NCBI GenBank assembly: GCA_009760855.2
Contig: WPIO01000074.1
Span: 1,747,001-1,811,000 of the forward strand
Length of the DNA stretch: 64,000 bases
Direction: 5' to 3'
Source of the DNA: Cristatella mucedo
Taxonomy: Eukaryota > Bryozoa > Phylactolaemata > Cristatellidae
The notes beneath the pieces were generated by a model. That model did no database searches and was not told the origin of the DNA. It saw only the letters and a list, made by a program, of their open reading frames with translations. Numbering within the stretch: position 1 is the stretch's first letter; each line of letters begins with the position of its first letter. The translations under genes and the position numbers were made by a program. Positions 43,737-56,705 of this stretch are shown here, piece after piece.

Positions 43737-44929
43737 CAGCGTCTTCTAAATCCGGCAGATCAGCCAGTGCATCTGTCAGTGCATCCGGCTCGTTGAACGC
43801 TGGCGCACCGACTCTTTCGTGCTCCAGTCCGCGAGGGGGCTGCGAATAGAGAGTATAAGAGAGGTGCAATGCTGGCACGCATGTGCACTTAAGGCAGCGG
43901 AAACTGTTGTCAACTCAATAACAGGACGCACCGATGGCTGACTCGCTGGTCTGAGTGCGTCCGACGTTTCGCAGGTTTTCCGAGCACCTGAGTTGTCCGT
44001 ACTGTTGCAGGTGAAGTTGCAGGCGTCAACTACCGCGAGGTAAAACAGGTGCACGGCACTGCGATGCTGAGAAGTAGTCAAGGCAAAGTTCCAGGCCGTG
44101 AGCTTATTTCTGCAGCAGCTCGGTAGCACCAACTAAGCGAATGGTATGCAGTGCTACCCTCACTACTTCGCTAACTAGCCTAGAAAGACACCTGGAGGTT
44201 AAAAAGCACTCACGACGGGCCGGCTAGTGCTATTACCTGGGCTCACACCGGCAGACAACGCAACGTCGCCATCGACGATCTGGCCGCAGTTGAGCGAATC
44301 CGACTGAGTCCGAAGCTTTGGCAGTTCACAACTTTCTTCGATGTGATCAGCCGCTGGAGCAATCCTGCGCGACTCGGAACCGCTCATAAGAAGAAGAGGG
44401 CTGCTGCGATCGATAGGTGGCTCCAAGCAATCGGCCGCAGCTCCGACGACTGCATCTTGGTCGAATGGGCCGTTCGTGGCTGCAAGTGCAACAGCAGTCG
44501 ATCGTCGTGCTCACAGTCACTATTATCCACGCGAGTTCTTGCGATTAGGAAATACGGTAATGCAGAGGTAGGTACAAGCACCTGTGGAAGGGCGCTAAAT
44601 AGCTAGATCTCATAAACTGTACCCTTCAGCATAATGCAATACTAGTGCCCACGTCTAAATTTCTTCAGTGGGACTGCATAGAGTGTCAGGCGGAAGAACT
44701 TTGAAGAACAATGCAATCGTGTATTTAAAGTGACCTATTTCGGATGGCAACGGAAAATTGGATCTGTCTGGACTACGAACATTGAAGTTAAGCACTTTAA
44801 ACAGTTTACAAGGTTTCGTTCGATCTGTAACGCTGCTTATTGGAGGGCGCGGCGCGAGGACTAGATGCTGCACTGCCCATTAGGAAAAATTGCAGCAGAG
44901 GGGAGAGCGAAGCTGATTAGCGATAATTA

Positions 44930-45100
44930 TATATGTCGTGGTGGCTCAGGAGAAAAGGTAGTCACTTTTTACGACCGAGGTCGTGGCTTCAAATCCTTCA
45001 GTTAAAAAAATAATATTTATTGCCCGCTACGAGTGGTCGTGAGAGACATCAAGGCCTTTTTTTGCAGCTAAAGAGATGAGGCCGTTATATCGGCTAGTAT
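44930..45100 (+). mobile_element. SINE-A copy, orthologous to 22,068
   Basis: CGTGGCTTCAAATCCTTC and GCCCGCTACGAGTGGTCGTG, with a decayed tail. Confidence 0.65.
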
Positions 45101-46307
45101 AAGAATAACAATACTTGCTACTTCTTTTTCGATTAGCAAGGCACCGGTGAATACGAATAAAAGGTCGATGCATTCATTTTGAGCACTGCAGAAACGCCTT
45201 AATTGCCAAACATAAGAAATGCATTTTCACGAATAAATGTTGCTGTGCATAGCAAATAGTGAGCGAGCTTGCGACATCGCATAACGGGGCGTAGTAACAC
45301 TATAAACTAGCAAACAGTTTCCTTGCTTGAACTTATACATCTGGATATTACCTGACAGAAAACTTGAAAAGAACATAGGTTATTAACATAAGGTGGGAAT
45401 AGTAAGCAATTAAAACTTTATTTAGTGATGAAATGGCCGAAAAAGTTGTTACCCAGTTGTAAGTTTGAGTAAACGAGCTCATTCACACTGTTAAGACTTA
45501 CAAAAATGCCCACAAATGCCAGCACCGATCAAACATCATTAGCAATAGCCGCAAACGAGGTGCTTGTCGGCGAGAATGAATAGGCCGCTCTCTTTTCTGA
45601 CCTTCGCCGTTGGGCCTAGCTGGGGTACTTACAAAGTCGGTCGCCAATTTGCGGGCCGCATTCGTTTGTTCGTTGGCTGGCACTCTGCACATGCACCGAG
45701 TAATCTTCAGCCTCGCTCAGTTATCATTACTACCTGTTTCCGTCAGTAGTCGCTCACGAAGCCAAAATAAATCTCCGGGGAGAGAAGGTCTCCGAGCGTC
45801 AGTCACTGCTTCTCTTGTGCTGCTGCTGCTGCCCCAACGGCAGAAACGGAATTCAAACCCGTCGCTCACTAGAGCCGATGGTGTGTTCTTCCTCCTCTCC
45901 TCCCTCCCTACGGATCACCTGCCTCAACGTGGCAATCGATTGAGCTAATCGGGCAGGCTGGGCTCATTACGTGCTGCTTTGCTTCGAGCTCAGCCGGCTG
46001 GCCGTCCGCCGCAGTTCTCGCTTCCGTGAGGTTGTTTCGACGGAGCGTTGACCAGGATTCGTTCGAGAATGGCTGAATATCCGCAGCTTGCCAATGCGAA
46101 ATGAGCTTGAGGAGAGGCCAAATTAGAGCCAGCCGAGAGATGACCTGTCGATCTCAGCTAGTCCAGGGCGGCCTGTGTACTGTGATTAGCTGGGCCACAA
46201 CGGAGCCTGACAGTCCCCGTCCTCGGGTCTACCTTCAGGAGCTTGTTGAGGGCAGCCTAAAACTTCCGCTTTTCTTGCGAGCACCTACACACCCAAACAA
46301 CATATAC

Positions 46308-46340
46308 ACACACACGCGCGCGCGCGCACGCCCGCCCGCG
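46308..46340. repeat. Short ACAC/GCGC tract
   Basis: This is copy B's counterpart of the 400-base CA/C repeat of copy A: a short ACACACAC then GCGCGCGC, with no C-only core. Confidence 0.85.
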
Positions 46341-47399
46341 TTTGCTGACACATCCAGCTGGAATTTCATCAAGGAACCCTTGTTGGTATATGCCAACCCA
46401 ATTTTGCCTGTAATGAATTGCACGCTAGCTGTGCTGGTGGCAAACGCTCCGACACCGGCATGGATAGGGCTTTTCGAAACACGAGATGGAGCTTGCACGT
46501 GCTTGTACATCGCAACGGTACATTGCATACAAATCACGAAGCACGATACATGTTCGATCACGATCAGAGACAGCGGATAACTGCTCACACAACAAACTTC
46601 AGCTGCGCACCCGATTACCTGAGTGATTTGTAGATGCTTTTTTCTGCTGCAGTCGTTCAGACCGACGGCTCATCCTGGGAAAAACGTGAGTAGCGTACGG
46701 CGCTCGGCAATCGACCAACGGCGACACACGGTTTGGCACCAATGGCGGCACAGCTTTGTCGCCGAGGGCGGATCTGAGGCGGCCGGACGGGGGCACCGTT
46801 TTCAACCAGGCGCATAGGATGCTTACCAGGGTTCGTGGGTTGGCGCCGCATTGGTCAGCTCCTAGTTGGAGCCGTACCTGTGGCCGCGAGACTGTACCGT
46901 CAGGGAATTCGTGTGAGCCGCTTAAATCCAGAACAACCACCACTGGATTGTTGACTAGTTCACGGCCGTTAAGAAAGAGGCTACAATGACGTTTAAGAGT
47001 TCTGCCTAGCAAGATGTCTTTTTGTTAAGGCTCTCCGGGCACATTACTCCCACTACAGAGTGTCGAAAAAGGAGAACTTTCTGAGACTGTAAAGATCCTG
47101 TTTGAGACTGTCAATAAATTAGGCATAATCCTATGATGATGATGATGAATCAACACCTGTCTTGGCTTACCCATAGTAATGCCCAGACTACAGTCCGAGA
47201 CGCTAAACGGACATCGATGTCGGGGGGGGGCTGGCTTGAATTCAATGGACCTAGTAGCAACAAAGTCGCTTACAAAGACTAGCCATGCCTAGATCTCGCC
47301 TTCTGTACAGAAATTCGCCTCGGTGAAGGCGATCGCTAGCTAGGCAGGCAAATGCTTAGCTCGACTTAGTACGGAGCACTAAAGGGCCGCTTAAACCTG

Positions 47400-49200
47400 A
47401 CCCCTACTCCCCCCACGACGTTGGTGAGTGTGTTGTGGCCCGCAACAAAAACAGCAGGCCGACCTTCGCAGGTCGACGGCCATAAAGAGCGACGTGAATC
47501 AATACTGCAAGACAGGCCGGCGGGCGCTCCCGGGGCGGCCTGACCAGTGCCGGGAAAAGGTGCGAAAAAGCGCACTGCAATGGTACGAAGAGCCACTGAG
47601 TAATGCCTTTGGGCCACCTACTGGTCGGTTATCCCGGTTGCCACAGCCCAGAGCCACTTTGCCCGGCGGCCCCTTGGGTGAGAGGACAATGCGGCAGCCC
47701 TTTACTGGAGGCTAGTGAGCGTACGCTTCAGGAGCACTGAAAGCGGAACGGCTGACGGGGCAGGCAGGTCTGCTTCCGGCGTGCCGTCTGGGCACTGAGA
47801 AACCCGGCCCAGGGCGTCAGGTCGACCGACGCTCGGGCTGGCGGTTTAGTTTTGCTGCGTCTGGCGTGAGCGATCTGGCGGCCTGCTTGAACGGTGTTAG
47901 CAGCCGACGAGCCGACCTGCCGGTACTACCCTGCCGGGAACAGAGTCCAGGGTTAGGGCACGTATTTGACGACAGCTCTGCTTCTCGAGCTGTCCGTTAC
48001 TCGCTGCTGCTGCTGCCGCCGCTGCTTCAGCAAGAGGTCTCGATGCCACCGCCTCGCAAGGTGGAAAAGTGCCTCCCAACGATTCGGCGTCGCTGTGAGG
48101 CCACACACTCGTTCCGCTATCCTACAGCATGCTGAATGGCATCACTTACCTCTCCGCCTAGCGTTGGTTGGGCAAAAGGACCGAGCGCTTGCTGTGGTCG
48201 ACTCGTCGGGCAGGCTTCCTGCAAGCGTCGCACGAAAACGAGCTGCATCCAAAGCAGGCGACTACGGAGCGAGCGAGCTCGCGCCTCCTCTAAGCCTCGC
48301 CAGGCCTGAGGCGGCCTGCCAGCCTGAGGCGGCGGCTCGGCGCTGCCAGGCGTGGGCCGGAGGAGAGGCCTGCGTCGAAGAAGCAGCTCGCCGCCGCCGC
48401 AGAGCCGGCGTGCCGCCGCAGAGCCAGTGTACGTGGCGCTAGTGCCGTGCGCCGCCGTACCTACTAGGTCTGGCTCGTCGGCAGGAACGTCTCCTCCGAC
48501 AGGCTAAGCGCAGCTTCCCGTACCTGTCGCTGTGGACGCCTAGTTCTCGATAGGGCCGACGACGGTAAGTGGCGTGCTCACGCCGACGCGATGAACCTAA
48601 TATAGCTACCGCGAGGAACTATCTGCGGCCAGCCTGCCCATATTAGGCGCTAGAAGCTCGACTGAACTCCGAGCAGAGTGCGGTGCGTCGGTACCCCTCC
48701 GCCACGATCAGCCGCCTCCCCAGTGAACGCACGACAATGGATCGCTCAAGAGCACAACGGCCAGCCGAAAGCTCCGTCGCTCTACAGTGAATGGGAGCAA
48801 TACGGGCCAGCGATTTCCTCCTGCGTGGCTGGTGAGCTGTGGCTCAATGCGTTTAGAGGCACGGCCAGTGGAGCAGGGTGAAATGGCCGAGCGGCCGCTC
48901 GGCAAGCGCTCTACGTGCAAGAAGCTGTGCCCGTTTCCAATATCAACTCTGTCTCTCGGAGACGTCGCTGAAAGACACACTACCACATATTCCTCACTCT
49001 GTCGCTGTCGTCTGGAAGTGGGGCACGCCACCACAGTGCAAAGCGACTACAGAGGCGTCGGCGGTTCTCGTCGCTCCATGCTTGGCAACGAGTCCAACGG
49101 TGAAGCACCTGACGCCCCATGAGAGTCACCTGACTCGGCCTCGGCTGCTCGCTCGGTCAGCCGCGACTGCTGAACGCTCGCGCTAGTTTCGGGCGAGTCG
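47400..49200. other. GC-rich, CpG-rich block in copy B
   Basis: The part from about 48,130 corresponds to 25,780-26,800 in copy A. 47,270-47,900 is mostly private to copy B. No frame is conserved, and a 4-base CGAG insertion relative to copy A shifts the best peptide match. No function assigned. Confidence 0.5.
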
Positions 49201-49614
49201 TCGCCAAAAGCCAAAACTTCCGCCCCGTTGTTTATGCAACCGGAGATCCAAACTGATGACGCTGATGACGAGCGGCCGATTCGTGCCACAACCAAGACGC
49301 CAAAAAAGCGTCCGGGGCCCTGCACGCCTTTTTAGAGTACAGACTACCAGGGTGACCTGCAAAAAATAACCTATAACGTTTCGAATGAAGCGAAATGGTT
49401 TCGACATTTAGTAAATGGTATTCCCGAGAGAGTGGGCAAAGTAAAATACCGTGACACCAGAGCAAGAACCGGCTAAAAAGCCGATCGGTAAATGTCTACC
49501 CGATGTCAGTCGCATCTGTGTGATCACAGACGATCTCGGCAGTGAACCGAAAGCGTGGATCAATCATTCCGTGGTCGTATCGATTGAGTTACCGGCCTTT
49601 CTATTTGCAGTATT

Positions 49615-49830
49615 GACAACAATGACAAGATACTAATACAACATTTACGTAGCAACCTCGGTTGGGTCACTTTAAATTTTCAGCAGAGGAAACGCGACGC
49701 GATGTCTGGTGGCAGCAAGCTCAAAGTCATCGAGCGTAACGTGGTGAGAGGTGACATGTACACGGTTAGCATGCGAACATGGTTAGTAACAGCTTAAGCA
49801 GTGTCATAAAGCATAAGGGCATAAAGGTAT
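49615..49830 (-). mobile_element. LINE-2 3' end at the edge of copy B
   Basis: Contains GAGAGGTGACATGTACACGG, TTAGCATGCGAACATGGTTA and GCAGTGTCATAAAGCATAAG. It is orthologous to 27,586-27,807. Duplication homology ends here. Confidence 0.65.
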
Positions 49831-50436
49831 TAATTAACCTGCTAGAAGGCCTGGCTCAGCCGTTGGCTCTGTTTTTCCTGAGCTGGTGCAGCGGCTGGAG
49901 CAGCAGCAAGTGTACCGGCGATGCTTCCGAGTTAGACGGCTGACACTCAGGAGCTCGAAAGTGAACGATTTTAGCGATAAACACACTTTTTCCAGAGCTT
50001 GCTGTATCCGATAACTTTCTCATTGTCCGTCGAATGCATCTCTAAATGTGCAGTTCAATTTAACGTAGCTTGGTTTTGCGATAACGCAAAAGGATAGTTC
50101 ATCGGGGCGTGTAGTTGTCAGTTGGTGAACGGCAGCTGTCTTCTATGAGCAGGTAGGGCATTCGCTCAAGATTGATGATGTGGTTTAGAATCCTGAATTG
50201 ACAGATCCTTTATTTCTAGCTTCAAGCAGTCACGACTGTCCTCGACGCTCTTTGGTCACCAAAAAATGTGGCCAGTAAATTAGCTAATATGTTTTATTGA
50301 GTAGCAGGCACTCATTTCGACAAAGCCTCTTTCCAGATTGTTTTTCGAGATTCATTTAAATCCAATGGAGAATGAGACTTGTGGGCTGTTCTCTGGTTGA
50401 GTGGCCCGCTGGACGGAGCCTTTAAACGTAAGGAAC
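49831..50436. other. Mostly anonymous; weak SINE-A trace
   Basis: 49,838-49,910 resembles 38,310-38,395 (GGCTTGACTCAGC / GCTGCAGCGGCTGCAGCAGC versus GGCCTGGCTCAGCC / GGTGCAGCGGCTGGAGCAGC). 50,150-50,290 has a decayed SINE-A pattern (GGTTTAGAATCCTG, GATCCTTTATTTC, TAAATTAGCTAAT). No gene. Confidence 0.45.
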
Positions 50437-50665
50437 AGAGAGAAAGAGAGAAAAGAGTGAGAGACAGGAGAGAGAGAGGCTGCGAGAGAGGAAGACGAAG
50501 GGAGAGATACCGAGATAGCCAGAGAGGAGAGGGAGTCGAGAGAGAAAGAGGAAGCCGGAAAGTGAAAGGAGAGAGAGTAATAAGGAGTGATAGATATTAG
50601 AGATAAAGAGGGAAAGAGAGTCGCGAGAGAGGGAGAGAGAAGAGACGGAGAGAGAGAGACGTTTC
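50437..50665. repeat. GA-rich low-complexity tract
   Basis: AGAGAG-rich purine tract with frequent substitutions. Frames here are artefacts. Confidence 0.9.
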
Positions 50666-50775
50666 CAGGCCTGAGACACAGTTTTCTGAGCACGGTGGTC
50701 GTCAGTATACATAAAATCTAACCTAGACCTGGATCGGCCTGCAATCTGCAAGGTGACACTTCGAGCAAAAGTCAA

Positions 50776-51033
50776 TTCAAAAACTAGAAAGAGTCCACAA
50801 ATATATTATTAAATCGTACCAATAATCACGGATACGCGACCCCTGAGGGATCATAATCTCTGTCGAGGCACATTCACACGTGCCACGGGGCATGAGCCCT
50901 CGTCTTCGGTCATCAAATGCGTCCATCCACCTTCAGCTTGGTTATCAAAAACCTGGGCAGCATCGAAGGCGTCATTAGTGGTTTAGCGACCCGGTCAGTG
51001 CCTGGCGTCCACGAGTAGCTCGCAACGTGAGGT
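50776..51033. repeat. 258-bp direct repeat, left copy
   Basis: Begins TTCAAAAACTAGAAAGAG and ends CGCAACGTGAGGT. It is nearly identical to 52,545-52,802. Inside, on the minus strand, is a SINE-B-like segment (GTGGGCTCATGCTCC with GTGCCTCGACAGAGATTA in the right copy). Confidence 0.93.
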
Positions 51034-52544
51034 TCCCGAACTTTCCACTGCCCGAAACTCGCTTACGTGTACGCCATCTTCCCTAGCTTTCATGGTAGGA
51101 AGAGAAGCGCGAGCGTCCTTTGAATGAGACACCGTCTCTCAGCCGGTCCTGGCGAAAAGTTTGCAAATCGAAGACCGAACACAGAGGATTGATTCATAAC
51201 ATTGGCTAGTAAGGTCAAATGGGACAGCATCAAATGTGCTACTACAATATTGATAGGGAAGGTCGCAGTTAAGCAGCATTCGGCGCTTGCAATTATTAGA
51301 AGCGTGGCGCGTGTTTGGGGTTTCGAGTAAGTACAACGATTTGCACTCAGTTGCTAAAGTCGAGAATGATTATAAGCTGCGACTGAGCTCATACGACAGG
51401 CGTTCGAACCTCACAACCCAGGTTTCGGGGTTCGAATACTGCAGCGGGTCACTTTGACTGCCTCCTTCAAGCGGGTAGGGAATTAGTACCCGCAACGATT
51501 AGGATAGCAGCAATTACGGCTATTCTTTGCCAATAAAAAGTAGTTGAAATAGTCTACCAGTACGTCTAACTTATGGAGCTATCTTAGCTTTAATCGACGC
51601 ATAATTCGGTCGCAAAAGTTGAAAATCAAAGTCTTACCCAATCACGACACACCGATGGACTGCGAGCGGAAAAACGACTGCCCACCCCTCCTCGAGTATG
51701 AGAAAATTGAAGGTCAGTCATCCTTTGAGCCTGATCGAGACCGCTTCCACTTGCACCGCACAACTAACAGTGGCCTGCTGTAACACTTGAACTCACCACC
51801 GCGTTTTGAACATTTCTGTCCTAAAGCTCTGTGTTACCTAAGATCAATTTTCGCACCTCCGCTTCTTTGGACCGCTGGTCAACTAATTGAACTACCAAGA
51901 CTCACGCCTTTTGATAAACAAGGCTTTAAGCTCAGCTGAATGTGATCGGTAATAAAAGGCTTTGAGCTGCTACTTTAAACTCTTGTTGAGAAAACTATCA
52001 CAAGTATATACACATTACGGAGGCTTTTTTAAGCACCACGAATTAATGGCAAAGTGTGAGTTCCCTTTATTTATCTGGTGCCGTTATACTTTTTAGAATC
52101 TGTGGCATTAAATGTACGCGAATAGTCTATTATTGTGCATTGAATAACGAAGGTTGCCGTTGCTTGCCTTCATGAATGTGCATATTTTTGGCTCCCATCG
52201 TATTGGTTAGAGGCTTTTGGTTTATCAGTTGTTTAAAATTAAACTGAGCTCTGTTTGTGTTGTGTTCATTCAGACAAGTAAACATTTTGCAGGTTGCAAC
52301 ACCCTATTAGTATTACTGTAAGCGTGCGACCTGTGATCACTTTCGCCGTTCATACATTTAATCGTATTGTTAGCAGAAAAAGTAGGGTAGCTGTTAGTCC
52401 GCTCGTCTCTATTCTGCAGGAAGGACAAGTATTTGATCTCGGTTCTACGAGTATGCTTGTGCTGGAGTACTGCTTTCGGTTTCCTAATACACGTTCAATA
52501 ACTAATAACACTTTCCCTGCTCTTTCGCAGCAGCATGTAGGAAG
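51034..52544. other. Segment between the 258-bp direct repeats
   Basis: About 1.5 kb with no supported gene. A SINE-A copy lies near 51,396-51,545 (GGGGTTCGAATACTGC as the B-box region, TTCAAGCGGGTAGGG body). The rest is unrecognised. The direct repeats lack TG...CA ends, so an LTR interpretation is not supported. Confidence 0.5.
51396..51545 (+). mobile_element. SINE-A copy, diverged
   Basis: GGGGTTCGAATACTGC is the B-box region. CCTCCTTCAAGCGGG and GGCTATTCTTTGCC are remnants of body and tail. Confidence 0.55.
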
Positions 52545-52802
52545 TTCAAAAACTAGAAAGAGTCCACAAATATATTATTAAATCGTACCAATAATCACGG
52601 ATACGCGACCCCTGAGGGATCGTAATCTCTGTCGAGGCACATTCACACGTGCCACGGAGCATGAGCCCACGTCTTCGGTCATCAAATGCGTCCATCCACC
52701 TTCAGCTTGGTTATCAAAAACCTGGGCAGCATCGAAGGCGTCATTAGTGGTTTGGCGACCCGGTCAGTGCCTGGCGTCCAGGAGTAGCTCGCAACGTGAG
52801 GT
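52545..52802. repeat. 258-bp direct repeat, right copy
   Basis: Differs from the left copy at only a few positions (for example GATCGTAATC versus GATCATAATC, and AGGAGTAGC versus ACGAGTAGC). Confidence 0.93.
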
Positions 52803-53158
52803 CCCCTTGGTAGACGCACACGGAAATACAGTGTTACTGGGAAAGCTTACGGATTTGCGCCTAGAGTGACTTTTCGCCACGTGAGCGTTCGCCTGTAAGT
52901 GTGATTGCGTGCAGTAGGCCTGCTGGTCTCGGTATGCCCAGCAATCGGATTGTCTGACTCCAGCTTGTCGTCTGTCCCAATACTTCAAAGTAAAATCAAA
53001 TTTTTCACATGAAGAGTTTTTCTCTATCAAACCCTATTAATAATCGACAGCCTGGCGACTAGACATGGTCGGTGACCCCCTACTTTTATTGTAAAAGTAA
53101 GGAATTCTAAATGCAAAGAGTAAGGCAATTTAAAAAATGAGCCTGACTACTGCATCTG
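52803..53158. other. Anonymous sequence, no feature seen
   Basis: Unique sequence, no motif or family recognised. Confidence 0.5.
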
Positions 53159-53252
53159 TTAATAATAATATTAATGCACTTGATAAAGCGCCCTCAGAGA
53201 ACTCAATCTCTGTCTAGGCGCTTTACATTTGCTGCAAAGGGAAATGCAATTG
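53159..53252 (-). mobile_element. LINE-2 terminal 95 bases
   Basis: TTAATAATAATATTAATGCA, then TTGATAAAGCGCCCTCAGAG...TAGGCGCTTTACATTTGCTG and AAAGGGAAATGCAATTG. This is a very short 5'-truncated copy holding little more than the stem-loop and tail. Confidence 0.85.
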
Positions 53253-54160
53253 CTTTGATATCTGTGTACAGCCTATACAAAAATGGCTGGTCGCACGAAG
53301 GAAATACACTCACTTGAACAAGCAAGGCGTGCTATCAAGTGATTTACATCTATTACTCAATTAGTGCCCCAGCGAATATCTCTTTACTTTTACCAAGAGC
53401 AATTTCTCACGTTGGGCATCGCCGACTTGCAAAGTTCCTATTCCATATCTAAAGTCGCATTGTCCTTTCATGGCTGAAATATCCGTCTCAAGGGTCTCCC
53501 AAAACAAGGGTCGTGGTACCTTCTTCGCCATAGGCATCGGTATGGTTCCTTGCAATGGTTTTACTTGCCGCCCGATAGCACCGCCAGTTAGTGGATAGTC
53601 TTTGTCAACGGTACATCCAGAAGAGTTCAGTTGCTTGCCAAGCCTTGAGTTCACCTTGGAATGTCAGTCACGTCAACGTGCATGACAATAAATTGCGTGG
53701 CTCATGTCCAGCTGAGGCATTCACCTGCCTACAGCCTACAGTAGCAGAGCTGCCTCATTGCTCTGCACGTGCTTATTGCAGGTTGAAGCAGATCGTGCAA
53801 TACCCATCGATTGCAGTATTCCTGCAGGGTTGATTGAAATATGGCTACGAATAAGTGTCCGAATCGCTAATGCCACACGTTCAGAATTATGTATACCCGA
53901 AAATAGCAACAAGCGACACCGTCAAGATAAGTTGCTATAACTTCAGCTGATGCTGCAGGGTTCCACTTTGGTAAATTCAGGGATAAGAACATGAAGCTAA
54001 TAAATTGTATTATAATAACATGTCAGCAAATAGTTACTGAGCTCACAATTAGCAAAGACGGGCTAAGTAAACCGCTCAGATACTAGAAATCTTCCTTAAA
54101 ATTAGTGCGATTTCTGAGAGCGTTAAGACGAGTCGGAGCTAAAGCGTATACCCTCTAGGC
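53253..54160. other. Anonymous sequence, no feature seen
   Basis: Opposing frames of 60-97 codons without motifs. No repeat family recognised. Confidence 0.45.
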
Positions 54161-54514
54161 TAATACAAATAATAAATTTGATAAAGCGCCCTCAGAGTAC
54201 TCAATCTCTTTCTAGGCGCTTTAAAATTGCTGCACACGAAGTACGATCGAATGGTTAATGGTACTCAATGAACAACAAGAATAGCATAGTTAAATGTAAT
54301 CTGCACTGGGTCAGCATACAAGTATTCTTAGTGGCAGCAGGCACAGTGTCAGCATACATAAGCACATAAAGGACGAATCACAGGGACGAACTAAATGCTG
54401 AAATAAATAGGTGTGTTTTCAGATTGTCTTTAAATGCAGTCAAGTCAGGAGATATCGCGTTGCAAGTCGGGACTTAGTTCCAGGCTGTAGGAGCATAGGA
54501 ACTAAAGACATCGT
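54161..54514 (-). mobile_element. LINE-2 3' end with ORF2 terminus
   Basis: On the minus strand the coding end reads FSSYAPTAWN, a stop, then ISPDLTAFKDNLKTHLFISA, and terminates in FSSSL-stop in the same phase. About 230 bases of untranslated region follow, then a stem-loop (AAAGCGCC...GGCGCTTT) and an AT-rich tail at 54,161. It gives the cleanest view of where the LINE-2 protein ends. One in-frame stop shows it is inactive. Confidence 0.88.
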
Positions 54515-55830
54515 CCAATACTAACGTGCAGGCTCTAACAAGATAATAAGTGGAAACTACGTTACACAATTTATTTCAATAAATGGCAATGCTAAAATGA
54601 AGCAAATACATATAAATTAATTTGATAACGATAAGGTTGGTGGTAATTCGAGATGTCTTTAGTCCAATTTGAAAGGGCCTGCAAACATAATGAAGGGTTA
54701 TGTCATACTTTCTGCCCGAGCATCGAGGGTTACGCAAGTTGGTAATGCACATAAATGTAACACGCAAGCTACTAGTAAAATGCTTGATTCATGCTAAAAT
54801 AGCGTTATTTTGGTATGGGGTGCCCTCGTGTCAGGTTTAATTATTCTCACAATTTTTTAACTGCCTAGCCGATACGATCTCAAGTACAACGTAAGCTTTC
54901 ATTTTATGCCAGGTACACCACAGCCACATCTAAAATTTGATCATTACCCGGCTTTCAAGTGATTCTAGCTCTATCGACTACTCTGCAAGGTGTACTAGTG
55001 ACATTCGCAGTAGCCTGGCTGACAGTTTTCTCAAAAATGAAAGAGATAAGAAAAGATCAATAGCTATTGACAAGCGGCATGTTTCTCAGGAATAAGCCTG
55101 AATCTGTCTGCAAAGGGCCATTCGAGCGAATTACCAGTCTAGTCTTCGTGCAATCAGGTGTAGTATTCCAAACAACCCTTTCCTACATTCACCAGATTAC
55201 CATACCAACCCCACAACAAGTCGAGTCTGCCTACTTTCAGCACCGAAGCATTGCAAAAACTCGGACCTGCTTGGACAAAAATACCACTGTAAGCAGGTCC
55301 ACAGATGTGAACATTCGGTATAGGCTTCAGCAACTCATTTCCGGTATGTCTACTTTCCTATGCAATAGGATACTCGTGCTTAGTGCCAAACAGCGCGGCA
55401 ATGCCTGCCGGCCTAGAGGGTCTCAACTGCTACACTCAATTAATTCCAGTCGCCTAGCCCAGGCACCGTGTCAAGCAGTGTGTTGACTATAATAATCTGC
55501 CACTCACTCTTATGTCTCTCCATTTTTTTATTTGAGTTATTATCCGGTTAGGCTTCGAATCCACCCGTCCACTCTTCCAATTCACAATCAATAAGCTAGG
55601 CCTCTAACCCATCCATCAGAGACCACGTTTTCGGTCCACATGGTGCCAAAGGCTCGGAGTCACACCCAACTGACATAGGGTATCTCCAAACTTTCCAACG
55701 GCAGAAAAATGCCAAAACCCACCAGCTCATTGGAGCAATTGCTCAGCAGGCATTAACTGTTCTTTTTATGCTGATGGTAGCTGACATTGAGCACGCCATC
55801 ACTAGCTAGTTGTTTGTCGCCTTACCGGCA
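54515..55830. other. Anonymous sequence with one 139-codon frame
   Basis: A plus-strand frame at 55,067-55,486 is the longest non-repetitive, non-LINE frame in the window. It has no recognisable motif, signal peptide or repeat, and no visible promoter or splice context that would support it. I leave it uncalled. Confidence 0.4.
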
Positions 55831-55834
55831 TAAT

Positions 55835-55905
55835 CTACTGATTGAAAAGCGATTTATTTCTCCGAAGGCGCTTCTTTGATATCCTAACTATTATTATAAT
55901 TATTC
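55835..55905 (+). mobile_element. LINE-2/SINE-B type tail, degenerate
   Basis: AAAGCGATTTATTTCTCCGA, AGGCGCTTC, then ATTATTATAATTATT resemble the shared 3' stem-loop and tail. Head or coding parts are not recognisable. Confidence 0.4.
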
Positions 55906-56567
55906 ATTGAACACTAGAAAAACCTCCAAAGAATATTTGAACAGTAGTTGTAAGCATCCATGCCAACGAAATGAGGCAGATGTACAGAAATGGCCACATG
56001 TATATGGTCCCACCTCTTCCCAAATCACTCTAATATTTCTTTTTTGATCATCACTCCTTGACACTCTTGGCAGTATTCTTTTGACGATCTGGATAGTTAC
56101 AGACAGGACCATACGAAAGTTGGATCGCCTACAATTATCAACTATTGTATAACCAACCGGAGCCCTCAATTTTATTATCGTGATGCTCTATAGTGACCTA
56201 TGTGATTGTTCTTTAATATAATTTTATTTTGAGAATGTGATTTAACTATCTGAGGGTGCTTAAAATCTTACCCAATTACTCTTATGATTATCATCGTTAC
56301 TCGTTGGCACGTCACTACGAGCTATATGAGTTTATATTCCGATCCCAGCACGACCGAGTCACGTGGGGAGCTATGGGTGGGGCGCAAAGCAGCCATGGCA
56401 CAGCAGCAACTGCAGCACTAAATCTACACACGGACAAATGCAGTTACAGTGAAAACGCTACAGCAAATACGGTTACAGCAAAGATTGCCACAGCAAAGAC
56501 GGCACGGTGTCCTAAACATGCACTGCAGAAATAATATGTCAACAAGTATAGCATGGTTATGTGTTAG
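55906..56567. other. Anonymous sequence
   Basis: No feature, apart from a short run of ACAGCAAA-type repeats near 56,440-56,500 (GCTACAGCAAATACGG, TTACAGCAAAGATTGC, CACAGCAAAGACGG). Confidence 0.45.
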
Positions 56568-56705
56568 TTCATTTGTGTAGCACCCTAAGAGTACTCAATC
56601 TCTATTCAGGCACTTCAAATATGCCACGGGCCTCGAGCCCACGACCTCGGCCAGACCTTGATTGGGGCGAGCAACTGAACCAGGGGGCCAAACCGGTTCG
56701 GCTAA
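56568..56705 (-). mobile_element. SINE-B copy, inverted
   Basis: The minus strand has GGTTCAGTTGCTCGCCCC, GTCGTGGGCTCGAGGCCC and a tail GTGCCTGAATAGAGATTGAG then AGGGTGCTACACAAATG. It is one of the more complete inverted copies. Confidence 0.82.

Noticed and set aside
50776-52802. LTR retrotransposon with 258-bp LTRs
   Set aside because: The repeats lack TG...CA ends. There is no primer-binding site after the left copy, no polypurine tract before the right copy and no coding interior.
55067-55486. 139-codon frame as a host gene
   Set aside because: No domain, signal or compositional support. A single frame of this size is expected by chance in 64 kb on two strands.
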